A DNA stretch of 52,438 nt from Planctomycetota bacterium (GTDB taxonomy: Bacteria > Planctomycetota > Phycisphaerae > Sedimentisphaerales > Anaerobacaceae): NCBI GenBank assembly GCA_022563885.1, contig JADFMM010000009.1, positions 1 through 52,438 of the forward strand, written 5' to 3'. The notes below the pieces were generated by a model. That model was not told the DNA's origin. It did no database searches and saw only the letters and a program-made list of their open reading frames with translations. Shown piece after piece: positions 7,782-16,084 of the stretch. The number at the start of each line of letters is the position of its first letter. The stretch's first letter is position 1. The translations under genes and the position numbers were made by a program.

Positions 7782-9112
7782 CCGCCGGTTCCTCCTTTAA
7801 TGCGCCCGGAACCGCTAAAGCCTTCGTAGCTTCGCATGAGCAGGCCGGCTTCAACCTTTTGTACCAGGTCCAGTGAGACGCTGACGACAATCAGCAGGCC
7901 CGTTCCCCCCAGAAACGTCGAGACGCGCCAGTCAATATTCATAGACACCCCGATGACTGTCGGCACGACAGCGATGAGTGCCAGGAAACTGGCGCCGAAG
8001 TAGGTGATGCGCATCATCACCATTTCCAGGTAGTCTGCCGTACGCTTTCCAGGACGAAGCCCAGGAATGAAACTCCCCGAATCTCGCAGATTCTTGGCCA
8101 TCTCCCGTGGTTGGAACTGCACAGTGACCCAGAAATAGGCGAACAGAAAAATCAAGACCATGTAAAGCAGGTTGTAGGTAAATGCATCGTGACGCATGGC
8201 CGCATTGATGGCCATGAGGATAGTGGAGTCCGGGAAGATTTTCGCTATTTGGTCGATGACGATCGGAGGAAACATCATGAAACTGGAGGCGAAAATAATC
8301 GGCATGACACCGCCATGATTCACTCGCAACGGCAAGTAATGTCTCTGTCCCCCATACATGCGACGGCCTCGCATCACCTTGCCCTGCTGGATGGGAATCC
8401 GTCTTTGTCCCTGGGTGATTAAGATGGCTCCCGCAACCACCGAGACGAAGGCAAGCAGCAAGAAGATGACGACGGCTGCGGCCTGGGGATTTGATTTGAG
8501 ATCGCTCGCCAACTGCATGACCGCCCAAGGCATGCTGGAGACGATGCCCGCCATGATGATCAGGCTGATCCCATTGCCAATCCCATACTCGTCAATCTGC
8601 TCGCCCAACCACATCAGGAACACGGTGCCGGCCGTCATGGCCAACACGCCCATGAACCTTCCCTGCACCTCCATGCCCGGATAGATATAGTCCCCCAACA
8701 GTTTCATGTACATCATCGCCTGAAAGACGCAGATGACCACCGTCAGATACCGGGTGTACTCCTGGATCTTCTTATGGCCCGCCTGCCCTTCTTGGCGCAG
8801 TTTCTTCAGCGCCGGCAGGACTTCCCCCAGCAGCATGAGGATGATGGACCCGGTGATGTAGGGCATGATGCCCAGGCCGAATAGACTGCTCTTGTCGAGG
8901 CTGCCACCGGTGAAGATCTGCATATACGCTGCAGCACGTCCGAGGGGGCTATCTGTGTCTTGGGACTTAGTGGCTTCTGCGATCGCGCTCTGGTCAAAAC
9001 AAGGATTGGGAATGTGAAAACCAATGCGGTAGATAATCAAGAGGCCAACGGTAAAGAGTATCTTGTTCCGCAAGTCCTTGATCTTAAATACGTTTATTGC
9101 AGCACTGAGCAT
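7778..9112 (-). CDS. secY: protein translocase channel subunit SecY
   Basis: A 444-residue inner-membrane protein with about ten hydrophobic segments, forming the Sec channel with SecE (encoded in the same run) and SecG. Signatures are the plug region FGLGIMPYITGSIILML, GIGNGISLII in the middle, and the cytoplasmic loop QRRIPIQQGK that contacts the ribosome and SecA. The C-terminus is short. It lies between rplO and adk in the usual spc order, with a four-base overlap with adk. Confidence 0.97.
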   Translation of the reverse strand: MLSAAINVFKIKDLRNKILFTVGLLIIYRIGFHIPNPCFDQSAIAEATKSQDTDSPLGRAAAYMQIFTGGSLDKSSLFGLGIMPYITGSIILMLLGEVLPALKKLRQEGQAGHKKIQEYTRYLTVVICVFQAMMYMKLLGDYIYPGMEVQGRFMGVLAMTAGTVFLMWLGEQIDEYGIGNGISLIIMAGIVSSMPWAVMQLASDLKSNPQAAAVVIFLLLAFVSVVAGAILITQGQRRIPIQQGKVMRGRRMYGGQRHYLPLRVNHGGVMPIIFASSFMMFPPIVIDQIAKIFPDSTILMAINAAMRHDAFTYNLLYMVLIFLFAYFWVTVQFQPREMAKNLRDSGSFIPGLRPGKRTADYLEMVMMRITYFGASFLALIAVVPTVIGVSMNIDWRVSTFLGGTGLLIVVSVSLDLVQKVEAGLLMRSYEGFSGSGRIKGGTGG

Positions 9113-9184
9113 CTCTCTGTTTCCTGTCCCGCTAGTTTTCCGATCCTATCGCCGATGGGCACTCTGGAATTCCTAGACGTTCCA

Positions 9185-9637
9185 CTAGTTTGCTCCCACG
9201 ATGCTCACGGAGCCACCACAACTGGAAATTTTTTCCTGAGCCGACCGGCTGAACTTATGAGCGCTCACCTTAAGCTTTTTGGTCAGTGCCCCGTTGCCGA
9301 GCACTTTCACCTTACTCTTGGCCCTGTCCACCAAACCGGCGGCGACGAGCTGATCCACGCCAACTTCCGCCCCTTCCTCGAATCGCTCCAATTGGCAGAC
9401 ATTAACGATTTCGTAACGGTTGGCGAAGTTGAAGTTGCTGAAGCCCCTTTTGGGAAGGCGTCGAAACAGAGGCATCTGGCCGCCCTCAGACAGGGACAAC
9501 CGCGTTGCACCGGCCCGACTATTGGCGCCCTTGTGCCCGCGGCCACAGGTCTTTCCCTGGCCGGCGCCGCGTCCTCTTCCCACGCGTTTGCGCGCCTTAT
9601 GTTTTCCGGCAATTGCTGTTATTTCATGGTTTAGCAT
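9185..9637 (-). CDS. rplO: 50S ribosomal protein L15
   Basis: A 150-residue L15. The glycine/arginine-rich N-terminal arm (KRVGRGRGAGQGKTCGRGHKG) and GGQMPLFRRLPKRGF are family marks. The C-terminal half shows VDQLVAAGLVD and the end SIVGAN. It is 31 bases after rpsE; no rpmD (L30) gene fits in that gap, although rpmD is usually found there. Confidence 0.96.
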   Translation of the reverse strand: MLNHEITAIAGKHKARKRVGRGRGAGQGKTCGRGHKGANSRAGATRLSLSEGGQMPLFRRLPKRGFSNFNFANRYEIVNVCQLERFEEGAEVGVDQLVAAGLVDRAKSKVKVLGNGALTKKLKVSAHKFSRSAQEKISSCGGSVSIVGAN

Positions 9638-9668
9638 GGAGATTACCTACAATGGGGACAACTCACGA

Positions 9669-10172
9669 CTAGCCGATTGTGACACCGCGGAGTTCTTCAA
9701 TCATTTCCTTGCTGCGTAGCTTCTGGAGCCCGTCCATGGTGGCCTTGACCACATTCTTGGCGGTTGTGCTGCCGTAAATCTTGGTGAGGACATCATGCAC
9801 ACCCGCATACTCAAGCACCGCACGCGCGCTCGAGCCGGCAATGACGCCCGTTCCGGGGCTGGCTGGCACCATGACAATCTTCGTGGCGCGGTACCGGCCA
9901 ACGACTTGATGCGGAAGAGTGTTTTTTCTCAGGGCAATTCGCCGCTGCGACTTCTTGGCGTCCTTGACCCCCTTCTCGACTGCCATCGGGACTTCCTTTG
10001 CCTTGCCGTAGCCAAGTCCAACAGAACCCGAGCGATCACCCACAACGACAAGTGCCGCGAAGCTAAATCGACGACCCCCTTTGACCACCTTGGAGCAGCG
10101 GTAGATCTTCACCACGGTGTCTTCAAAAGGCTTCTCTTCCTGGTCTACGCGTTTGACTGGTTCAGGTGCCAA
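9669..10172 (-). CDS. rpsE: 30S ribosomal protein S5
   Basis: About 167 residues. No ATG starts this frame. Two TTG codons are in frame, at 10184 and 10172; I prefer 10172 because GGAG lies six bases before it. The S5 dsRBD-like half has GGRRFSFAALVVVGD and GYGKAKEVPMAVEKG. The second half has PASPGTGVIAGSSARAVLE and the end LRSKEMIEELRG. S5 acts in decoding accuracy and mRNA helicase activity. It lies between rplR and rplO. Confidence 0.94.
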   Translation of the reverse strand: MAPEPVKRVDQEEKPFEDTVVKIYRCSKVVKGGRRFSFAALVVVGDRSGSVGLGYGKAKEVPMAVEKGVKDAKKSQRRIALRKNTLPHQVVGRYRATKIVMVPASPGTGVIAGSSARAVLEYAGVHDVLTKIYGSTTAKNVVKATMDGLQKLRSKEMIEELRGVTIG

Positions 10173-10235
10173 TTTCTTCTCCAAAACTCTGAATAGCTTG
10201 TCCTGCAGCGTTCTTGAAACGGTCTTGGGACAATT

Positions 10236-10601
10236 CTAGAACTTCAATCCAGCCTCTCGAGCTGCTTCTGCGAGCGTCTTCACTCGCCCATGATACTTGT
10301 ATCGATTCCGGTCAAAACTTACACACCGTATACCTGCATTCAATGCCTGTTTGGCGATCGCCTCGCCTACCGCTTTGGCCGCCTTCTGATTGCTGCCAAC
10401 CGAGATCTCCGACTGCAGGCTCTGACTCTTGCTCCCACAGGCGGCCAGCGTCACCCCTGCCGTATCGTCAATGATTTGGGCGTAAATATGCCGGTTCGAC
10501 CGAAACACACTCAGTCTCGGTCGCTCTGCCGTACCGAACACTTTCTTACGCACGTGGTACTTGCGCCGTGTAACCGCCTGCTTCTGCTGCGTCGTTTTCA
10601 T
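10236..10601 (-). CDS. rplR: 50S ribosomal protein L18
   Basis: A 121-residue L18, which binds 5S rRNA. It contains [20 protein letters not shown], and ends with [26 protein letters not shown], the conserved C-terminus. It follows rplF and precedes rpsE. The spacing is short and the orientation common. Confidence 0.96.
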   Translation of the reverse strand: MKTTQQKQAVTRRKYHVRKKVFGTAERPRLSVFRSNRHIYAQIIDDTAGVTLAACGSKSQSLQSEISVGSNQKAAKAVGEAIAKQALNAGIRCVSFDRNRYKYHGRVKTLAEAAREAGLKF

Positions 10602-10638
10602 GAGAGACTTTTCAACAACAAACTCTTAACAAACTCGC

Positions 10639-11217
10639 TTAAGCGCCCGAGGCGAAAGCCTTACCCGCTTTACGGCGTACATGTTCATCCGCGTACCGAA
10701 TCCCCTTGCCCTTGTAGGGCTCAGGGGGCCTAATGCTACGCACATTTGCAGCAAATTGCCCGAGAACACACTTGTCGGATCCTTGAATCGAAAACCGAGC
10801 TGGAACGTCGTTACCCCGCGTAGCGGGCACGTCGATATTGACCTTCAACCCCGCGGGAATTTTCAGCTCGACGGTATGGCAGAACCCTATCTGAAAGACG
10901 AGCTTGCCGCCCTGCTCTTTGACGTTGTAACCCGTGCCAAAAATCTCCAGTTTCCGCTCGAACCCCTTGCTCACGCCCTCGACCATATTGGCAATCAAAG
11001 CACGCATGGTGCCATGAAGTTGCTTGGCCTTGCGGTCATCCGGCTGGGCGTTCTCGACGGAGACCACCTTGTTGTCGTCACGCATCCCCACCGTGATGAG
11101 AGGATGACATTCCATCTCCATTTTGCCCTGGGGACCGGACACCTTGACCTTGCGGCCCATCAACTCAACGCTCGTTCCGCTCGGAACTTCTATGACTTTC
11201 TTTCCAATTCGACTCAT
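10639..11217 (-). CDS. rplF: 50S ribosomal protein L6
   Basis: A 192-residue L6, slightly longer than the usual 177-180. It begins MSRIGKKVIEVPSG. The C-terminal domain has IRPPEPYKGKGIRYADEHV, the most conserved part of L6 and close to the sarcin-ricin loop in the ribosome. The start codon directly follows the rpsH stop with no spacer. Confidence 0.97.
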   Translation of the reverse strand: MSRIGKKVIEVPSGTSVELMGRKVKVSGPQGKMEMECHPLITVGMRDDNKVVSVENAQPDDRKAKQLHGTMRALIANMVEGVSKGFERKLEIFGTGYNVKEQGGKLVFQIGFCHTVELKIPAGLKVNIDVPATRGNDVPARFSIQGSDKCVLGQFAANVRSIRPPEPYKGKGIRYADEHVRRKAGKAFASGA

Positions 11218-11616
11218 CTAGCTGACCATGCAAAGTAATTCCCCACCGACATTCGATGCGCGGCAGGTTCTATCACTCAAAACACCTTTACTTGTCGACA
11301 CAATGGAAATGCCGAGTCCTCCGAGGACACTGGGAAGATCGGCAACGGAACTGTAAACGCGACAACCCGGCTTGCTGGTCCGTGCAATCTCCGTGATCGC
11401 GGAACGCCCCTCTTGATCATACTTAAGCTCGACCCGAATAAGGCCCTGTTTATCATCCTCAATCGTATCGAAACCGACGATATAGCCTTCATCCTTCAAA
11501 ACGGATGCGATGCCTTTGCAGATGTTCGAGGCCCTAATATTCACCTGTTTCTTGCCGACCTTGGCTGCATTCCGTACTCGGGTTAGCATGTCGGCAATCG
11601 GATCGCTTAAACTCAT
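11218..11616 (-). CDS. rpsH: 30S ribosomal protein S8
   Basis: A 132-residue S8, a primary 16S rRNA binder and in E. coli the translational repressor of the spc genes. It begins MSLSDPIADMLTRVRNA. The C-terminus has LGGLGISIVSTSKGVLSDRTCR; the usual tail is VLTDREARKxxxGGE-like, and here GGELLCMVS ends the protein. It lies between rpsZ and rplF. Confidence 0.96.
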   Translation of the reverse strand: MSLSDPIADMLTRVRNAAKVGKKQVNIRASNICKGIASVLKDEGYIVGFDTIEDDKQGLIRVELKYDQEGRSAITEIARTSKPGCRVYSSVADLPSVLGGLGISIVSTSKGVLSDRTCRASNVGGELLCMVS

Positions 11617-11653
11617 ACTCTGCGCCTCGTCAATGGCTTCATCGTTAACGTTC

Positions 11654-11839
11654 TCACCAACTCGCCTTCCGAACGCCGGGAATCTTGCCCTCGTTGGCCA
11701 GTGTTCTGAAGCAAATACGGCAAATCTTGAACTTTTGATACACCGCCTTGGACCGACCGCATAGTTGACATCGCTTATACCCGCGGACCCTGAATTTCGG
11801 CTTCAATTCTGCCTTAATCTCTAATGCTTTCGTGGACAT
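11654..11839 (-). CDS. rpsZ: 30S ribosomal protein S14, short zinc-binding type Z
   Basis: A 61-residue S14 of the short C+ type. The zinc ribbon is CQLCGR and, 13 residues later, CRICFR. It ends [11 protein letters not shown], typical of type Z. GGAG lies seven bases before the ATG. It sits between rplE and rpsH, the usual place. Confidence 0.96.
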   Translation of the reverse strand: MSTKALEIKAELKPKFRVRGYKRCQLCGRSKAVYQKFKICRICFRTLANEGKIPGVRKASW

Positions 11840-11891
11840 TCACTTGCTCCGAACAATCGTGCTCGCGTCTCTTGCGGCTTTTTGCCAAACA

Positions 11892-12446
11892 CTAGTCATC
11901 ACCCGCCGTACTCTTGAAAGGCATGCCAAAGAGCTTCAACATGGTCCGAGCTTCTTCATCTGTTTTGGCTGTCGATACGAGCGTGATGTTCATACCCTGT
12001 TGAAACTCAACTCTACCTACGTTTATTTCCGGAAATATGCTTTGTTCCGTCACCCCAAAGGAGTAGTTCCCGCGTCCATCAAAGCTCTTCGGACTCAGCC
12101 CCCTGAAGTCTCTCACCCTGGGGATGGCCAGATTGATGAGCCTGTCCATGAACTCGTACATTCTCACCCCTCGGAGGGTCACCTTCAATCCGATCTCATT
12201 GCCTTCGCGGACCTTAAAATTAGACACGCTCGTCTTCGCCTTGCAGACCACGGGCTTTTGACCCGAGATGATCGACAAATCCTCTTTGGCCGATTCCAAA
12301 AATTTCTTGTCCTGGAGGGCCCTGCCGACACCCATGGATATGACAACCTTATCCATCTTCGGAACGGCCATCACATTCTTATAGCCGTACTTTTTCTTCA
12401 ACCCATCGACCACGGTTGACTTATAAATATCTCGTAAGCGTGCCAT
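11892..12446 (-). CDS. rplE: 50S ribosomal protein L5
   Basis: A 184-residue L5, which binds 5S rRNA and contacts the P-site tRNA. I choose the ATG at 12446 (MARLRDIYK), with GAGG a few bases upstream. Family marks are NVMAVPKMDKVVISMGVG, GQKPVVCKAKTSVSNFKVREG and the C-terminal RVEFQQGMNITLVSTAKTD. Confidence 0.96.
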   Translation of the reverse strand: MARLRDIYKSTVVDGLKKKYGYKNVMAVPKMDKVVISMGVGRALQDKKFLESAKEDLSIISGQKPVVCKAKTSVSNFKVREGNEIGLKVTLRGVRMYEFMDRLINLAIPRVRDFRGLSPKSFDGRGNYSFGVTEQSIFPEINVGRVEFQQGMNITLVSTAKTDEEARTMLKLFGMPFKSTAGDD

Positions 12447-12502
12447 CTGCACCTCTGTTCGCCCCAACTATTCAGTCACTCTTCTTGAGCATCTTCCACA
12501 AA

Positions 12503-12835
12503 TCACTTTGCCTTGGTAACAACACCTATTTCGGATCCGTCCACCGCACACCTGAGCTTCTTGCCCTTGCCGTCCACACGAAAGTGGACTCGAGTGCCCT
12601 TGGAGGTAGAGGTGCTGACGGGCAACACATTGCTAATATGGATGGGTTGTTCCACATTCACTCGCCCCCCCTGAGGATTCTTCCGGGAAGGTCGGACATG
12701 CTTATGAGCCATATTCTGGCCCTGGATCAGCACCCTCTGCTTGCCAGGATCGACGCTCAAAACCTTACCGTGGGCGCCCCGATGGTCACCGGCAATAATC
12801 TCCACCGTATCGCCCTTCTTGATATGTAACGCCAT
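12503..12835 (-). CDS. rplX: 50S ribosomal protein L24
   Basis: A 110-residue L24, an assembly-initiator protein. It has the KOW motif near the N-terminus (KKGDTVEIIAGDHRGAHGKV) followed by HVRPSRKNPQGGR and PIHISNVLPV. GGAG lies seven bases before the ATG. It precedes rplE and follows rplN. Confidence 0.96.
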   Translation of the reverse strand: MALHIKKGDTVEIIAGDHRGAHGKVLSVDPGKQRVLIQGQNMAHKHVRPSRKNPQGGRVNVEQPIHISNVLPVSTSTSKGTRVHFRVDGKGKKLRCAVDGSEIGVVTKAK

Positions 12836-12901
12836 GGTTCTGCTCCACTAATATCAATAGGAACACTGTTCAATTTAGACAACCTCTGCCAAGAGACACG
12901 G

Positions 12902-13291
12902 TCACACAACCTCGCTGGCAAGCGAGACTATTTTCAGCTGATTCTTTTCCCGCAATTCCCGAGCCACAGCCCCAAAGATACGAGTTCCAATCGGGTTTCC
13001 ATCGGCGTCGATCATGACCGCGGCATTGCTGTCAAATCGAACGTAACTCCCGTCGGCCCGCCTTACGGGATACTTAGTTCGAACGATAATACATTTATGT
13101 ACTTTTTTATCGTCGAGCTGGCAATTGGGGAGCGATTTCTTGATAGCAACACAGACGACATCACCTACGGTCGCCGTAGGCCGTCTGGCCTTTCCTTGGC
13201 GGGACCCACTCCTGCCCAGCACCTTAATACAGAGGGCCAACTTCACACCAGAATTGTCAGCGATGCTGAGCATCGTCTCTTGCTGAACCAT
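12902..13291 (-). CDS. rplN: 50S ribosomal protein L14
   Basis: A 129-residue L14, which takes part in an intersubunit bridge. It begins MVQQETMLSIADNSGVK and contains GDVVCVAIKKSLPN, then FDSNAAVMIDADGNPIGTRIFGAVARELR. The C-terminus (KIVSLASEVV) is a few residues longer than the usual KIVSLAPEVL-type end. It lies between rpsQ and rplX. Confidence 0.97.
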   Translation of the reverse strand: MVQQETMLSIADNSGVKLALCIKVLGRSGSRQGKARRPTATVGDVVCVAIKKSLPNCQLDDKKVHKCIIVRTKYPVRRADGSYVRFDSNAAVMIDADGNPIGTRIFGAVARELREKNQLKIVSLASEVV

Positions 13292-13324
13292 TATCTACTC
13301 TCTCGCAACATTGTCGTTTCAATC

Positions 13325-13579
13325 CTAGAGGGCCTTTTTAACGACCCTCACGACTCGCCAGCTCTTGGTCTTGCTCAATGGCCTGCACTCAGAAATCTCA
13401 ACCAGATCACCGACGCAACTGACGTTGTTTTGGTCATGGGCCGGCACCTTCATCCACCGCTTGACATATTTCCCGTACTTCGGGTGTTTGACCTTGTATT
13501 CTCTAGCCACCTGAATACTCTTGTCACCGCTTATACTCACCACGGCACCCGTCATCGTTCTCACCTTCTTATCCTTCAC
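13325..13579 (-). CDS. rpsQ: 30S ribosomal protein S17
   Basis: An 84-residue S17, a primary 16S rRNA binder. The start codon is GTG, with AAGGGA six bases upstream. It has the OB-fold segment [23 protein letters not shown] (read in pieces), [16 protein letters not shown] and [20 protein letters not shown]. It lies between rpmC and rplN. Confidence 0.95.
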   Translation of the reverse strand: MKDKKVRTMTGAVVSISGDKSIQVAREYKVKHPKYGKYVKRWMKVPAHDQNNVSCVGDLVEISECRPLSKTKSWRVVRVVKKAL

Positions 13580-13612
13580 TACGGTTCCCTTGGAGTCTAA
13601 ACCAACCTGATC

Positions 13613-13795
13613 CTATTTTTCGTTTAGTACGGTCAATACGCGGGCAATTTCACGTCTTGTGTTCTTGACGGAATGACAGTTTTCCAGCTTTTCCGTCACG
13701 GCCTGCGATCTCATATCGAACAGTTTCCGCTGCAATTCAAGCAGCTTGTCTTCCAACTCGCCCGCAGCCATTTCTCTCAGTTGTTTTGCTTTCAT
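13613..13795 (-). CDS. rpmC: 50S ribosomal protein L29
   Basis: A 60-residue two-helix L29, located at the exit of the peptide tunnel where it helps dock the signal recognition particle and trigger factor. It has LREMAAGELEDKLLELQRKLF and, after a turn, NTRREIARVLTVLNE. GGAG lies six bases before the ATG. It sits between rplP and rpsQ. Confidence 0.95.
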   Translation of the reverse strand: MKAKQLREMAAGELEDKLLELQRKLFDMRSQAVTEKLENCHSVKNTRREIARVLTVLNEK

Positions 13796-13862
13796 CGTGT
13801 TCTCCGCGGCATGACGAATCGCATGACTGCGACAGCCTGAACCCTCAAGGAATCCCCCGCCA

Positions 13863-14282
13863 TCAAATCGTGTGGCGTCTCTTTACAAAACGGCATCGTA
13901 TGGGCATCTTGTGTGACACCCTCAAGAGGGCTGTCTTGGCAACATCTTCCGGCACACCGCCGATTTCAAAGCATATCTGGCCAGGCTTGACGCACGCCGC
14001 CCAATAGTCTGTTTCTCCCTTGCCTTTACCCATTCGGGTTTCCAGAGGTTTCGAACTGATGGGCTTGTGGGGGAAGATACGAATGTACACCTTGCCTTCA
14101 CGTTTGAGGAAATGGGTCGCCGCAATACGGCCTGCCTCAATGTGCCGACCGCTGACCCAAGCCGTCTCCAAGACCTGCAAACCGTACTCACCGAAGGCGA
14201 CGTAGTTGTTTCGTCCAGCGTGCCCTTTCATCTTGCCACGGTGGCTTTTTCTGTATTTGACTCTCTTTGGCATCATTGCCAT
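13863..14282 (-). CDS. rplP: 50S ribosomal protein L16
   Basis: A 139-residue L16, which helps position the A-site tRNA. The core begins [16 protein letters not shown] and contains [40 protein letters not shown] and the C-terminal [18 protein letters not shown]. Three in-frame ATGs lie within the first four codons; I keep the first, which has AAGGG nine bases upstream. It lies between rpsC and rpmC. Confidence 0.97.
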   Translation of the reverse strand: MAMMPKRVKYRKSHRGKMKGHAGRNNYVAFGEYGLQVLETAWVSGRHIEAGRIAATHFLKREGKVYIRIFPHKPISSKPLETRMGKGKGETDYWAACVKPGQICFEIGGVPEDVAKTALLRVSHKMPIRCRFVKRRHTI

Positions 14283-14313
14283 GATGTCGGACCCTTAATT
14301 CAATTCTTTTCGT

Positions 14314-15117
14314 CTAGCTTCCTTCACCTGCTACGTTTTCACTCGGAGCACCGTCCACTGCCGGCGGCGCAGCGGCCTCAACTGGAGCGGGTGTTTTCTC
14401 AGCGGGCCGCGGTCGGCCCGGCCCACCGAACCCTTCTCTCCGGGGCCGTCTTCTACGCCGCTGTACAGGCTGAATCTCTTCGCCAAACTTGCCCTTGTAG
14501 ATCCAGACTTTGATGCCGATCGCCCCGTAGGTTGTTCGAGCCGTTGTCGTTGCGTAATCGACATTCGCGTCAAGTGTGTGCAGCGGAATGGAGCCTAATT
14601 TTTGAGTCTCCTTTCGCGACATTTCCGCCCCGCCCAAACGGCCGGATGCGATGATCTTGACGCCTTTGGCGCCCACACTCATGGCATTCTCACAGTGCTG
14701 CTTCATCGTCCTTCTATAGGAAGCCCGTCTTCCGAGTTGCTCGGCGATCACGAGTGCGACCAACCTTGCGTTGAGATCGGGTTCCTTTATCTCAATCACG
14801 TTGACTGCGACCTCGCGGGAGGTCAACACTTGCAACTCTTCGCGAATCTTCTCAACCTCGGCACCACGCGGACCAATCACCACCCCGGGACGGGCACTAT
14901 GCAACGTCACGTTCACTTCGTTTCGTGTCCTGACAATTTCAATCCTGGCGACTGCCCCCTTGGGCATCCGCTCATTGTAACGCTTTTCGCAGTAGGCACG
15001 AATCTTCTGGTCCTCTACCAAGTAGATGCCGTAGTTTTCCTTGTGGGCAAACCACGTGCTTACCCAACCCAGTGTAATACCCGTTCTGAAACCAATAGGC
15101 GATGTTTTCTGACCCAT
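14314..15117 (-). CDS. rpsC: 30S ribosomal protein S3
   Basis: A 267-residue S3, part of the mRNA entry channel. The ATG at 15117 (MGQKTSPIGFRTGITLGW) is the conserved start. The KH domain shows HSARPGVVIGPRGAEVEKI, and the C-terminal S3 domain GAKGVKIIASGRLGGAEMSR and TYGAIGIKVWIYKG. From about residue 215 there is a basic then Ala/Pro-rich tail of about 50 residues, longer than the E. coli end and likely disordered. Confidence 0.97.
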   Translation of the reverse strand: MGQKTSPIGFRTGITLGWVSTWFAHKENYGIYLVEDQKIRAYCEKRYNERMPKGAVARIEIVRTRNEVNVTLHSARPGVVIGPRGAEVEKIREELQVLTSREVAVNVIEIKEPDLNARLVALVIAEQLGRRASYRRTMKQHCENAMSVGAKGVKIIASGRLGGAEMSRKETQKLGSIPLHTLDANVDYATTTARTTYGAIGIKVWIYKGKFGEEIQPVQRRRRRPRREGFGGPGRPRPAEKTPAPVEAAAPPAVDGAPSENVAGEGS

Positions 15118-15158
15118 GTGCAGTCTTCTCAAAAATGATCTAAACCCATGTTACCAGT

Positions 15159-15707
15159 CTATTCCTCTGTCAGTACGACATGTATATGACAGGCACACTT
15201 TCGAATGGGGTGGGAACGTCCCCGGTCTTTGGCGATCCAGGTCTTGGTGCCAAGCCGCCTTCCCGCATCATCCACCCTTGCCTCTGTGACGTACAGACTG
15301 TCGACCGAGGCCTGTTGCTCATCCGCATCCGCCAGTGCACACTTCAATAACTTTCCCACCATGGGTGCGGCCCTTTTTCGCGTAAATTTCAGCAAGTCCA
15401 TCGCGTCTTGCACGGTGCGCCCCACGATAAGCTGAGTCACAAGTCGAGCCTTGCTGGCAGACAATGGGGCGTATCTATAACTGGCCCGCCAGTCTTTCAA
15501 GCTGTTCTCTTCCACGCCCAGGGCTTTCGCCAGCTTGATGACATCATCGTGACTCGGTCGCGGCTTAAACAGGCCCTTTTGCCAATTCCGAATGGCTTTG
15601 GCCGCTTCCCTGTCGTCACGTCCACCCGTGGTCAAGTGACTGGCCAAGGCCTGGACATTGGTACTTCGCTGCCGGCAAATCCTATTTAACTTCTGCGTAC
15701 TTAACAT
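15159..15707 (-). CDS. rplV: 50S ribosomal protein L22 with N-terminal HTH (XRE-like) domain
   Basis: A 182-residue protein; ordinary L22 is about 110-120. The C-terminal part from about residue 72 is L22 (YAPLSASKARLVTQLIVGRT, then the end with TWIAKDRGRSHPIRKCACHI and HVVLTEE), including the tunnel-lining loop region. Residues about 12-68 read like an XRE/Cro helix-turn-helix: AIRNWQKGLFKPRPSHDD followed by VIKLAKALGVEENSLKDW, close to the pattern W-x-x-G-x-x-x-P...LA-x-x-LGV...L. The ATG at 15707 is 49 bases after the rpsS stop. No ATG lies between the HTH-like part and the L22 part, though a TTG with GGAAGAG upstream could be an internal start. The HTH assignment is from pattern alone. 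Confidence 0.93.
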   Translation of the reverse strand: MLSTQKLNRICRQRSTNVQALASHLTTGGRDDREAAKAIRNWQKGLFKPRPSHDDVIKLAKALGVEENSLKDWRASYRYAPLSASKARLVTQLIVGRTVQDAMDLLKFTRKRAAPMVGKLLKCALADADEQQASVDSLYVTEARVDDAGRRLGTKTWIAKDRGRSHPIRKCACHIHVVLTEE

Positions 15708-15756
15708 GACTCTTCTTTCACACTTCGAAGGCAACGCTCAGAGGATGTCAGCCGGC

Positions 15757-16026
15757 TCATTTGATCTTCTTACTCGAATGACCTTTAAACGTTCTGGTCG
15801 GGGAGAACTCACCCAACTTGTGTCCAACCATGTCCTCCGAGACCAGCACCTTGTGAAACATCTTGCCATTGTGTACCAAGAAAGTCAGCCCGACAAATTC
15901 AGGCACAATAGTGCATCGTCTGGCCCACGTTTTTATGGGTTCGTAACTGCCTTCATCAACGTGTTTGCTCACTTTCAAGATAAGCTTTTCATCGACGAAA
16001 GGCCCTTTTTTTAGAGATCGTCCCAT
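15757..16026 (-). CDS. rpsS: 30S ribosomal protein S19
   Basis: An 89-residue S19 in the head of the small subunit. It begins [15 protein letters not shown] and has [22 protein letters not shown] and [16 protein letters not shown]. The start at 16026 is the conserved family start; the open frame extends six codons further. It lies between rplB and rplV. Confidence 0.97.
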   Translation of the reverse strand: MGRSLKKGPFVDEKLILKVSKHVDEGSYEPIKTWARRCTIVPEFVGLTFLVHNGKMFHKVLVSEDMVGHKLGEFSPTRTFKGHSSKKIK

Positions 16027-16084
16027 ACGTTGTTGGTCTCTCAAAGAACAGAGATGCGGTCACAACTGTCCGTGTGTACCACGA

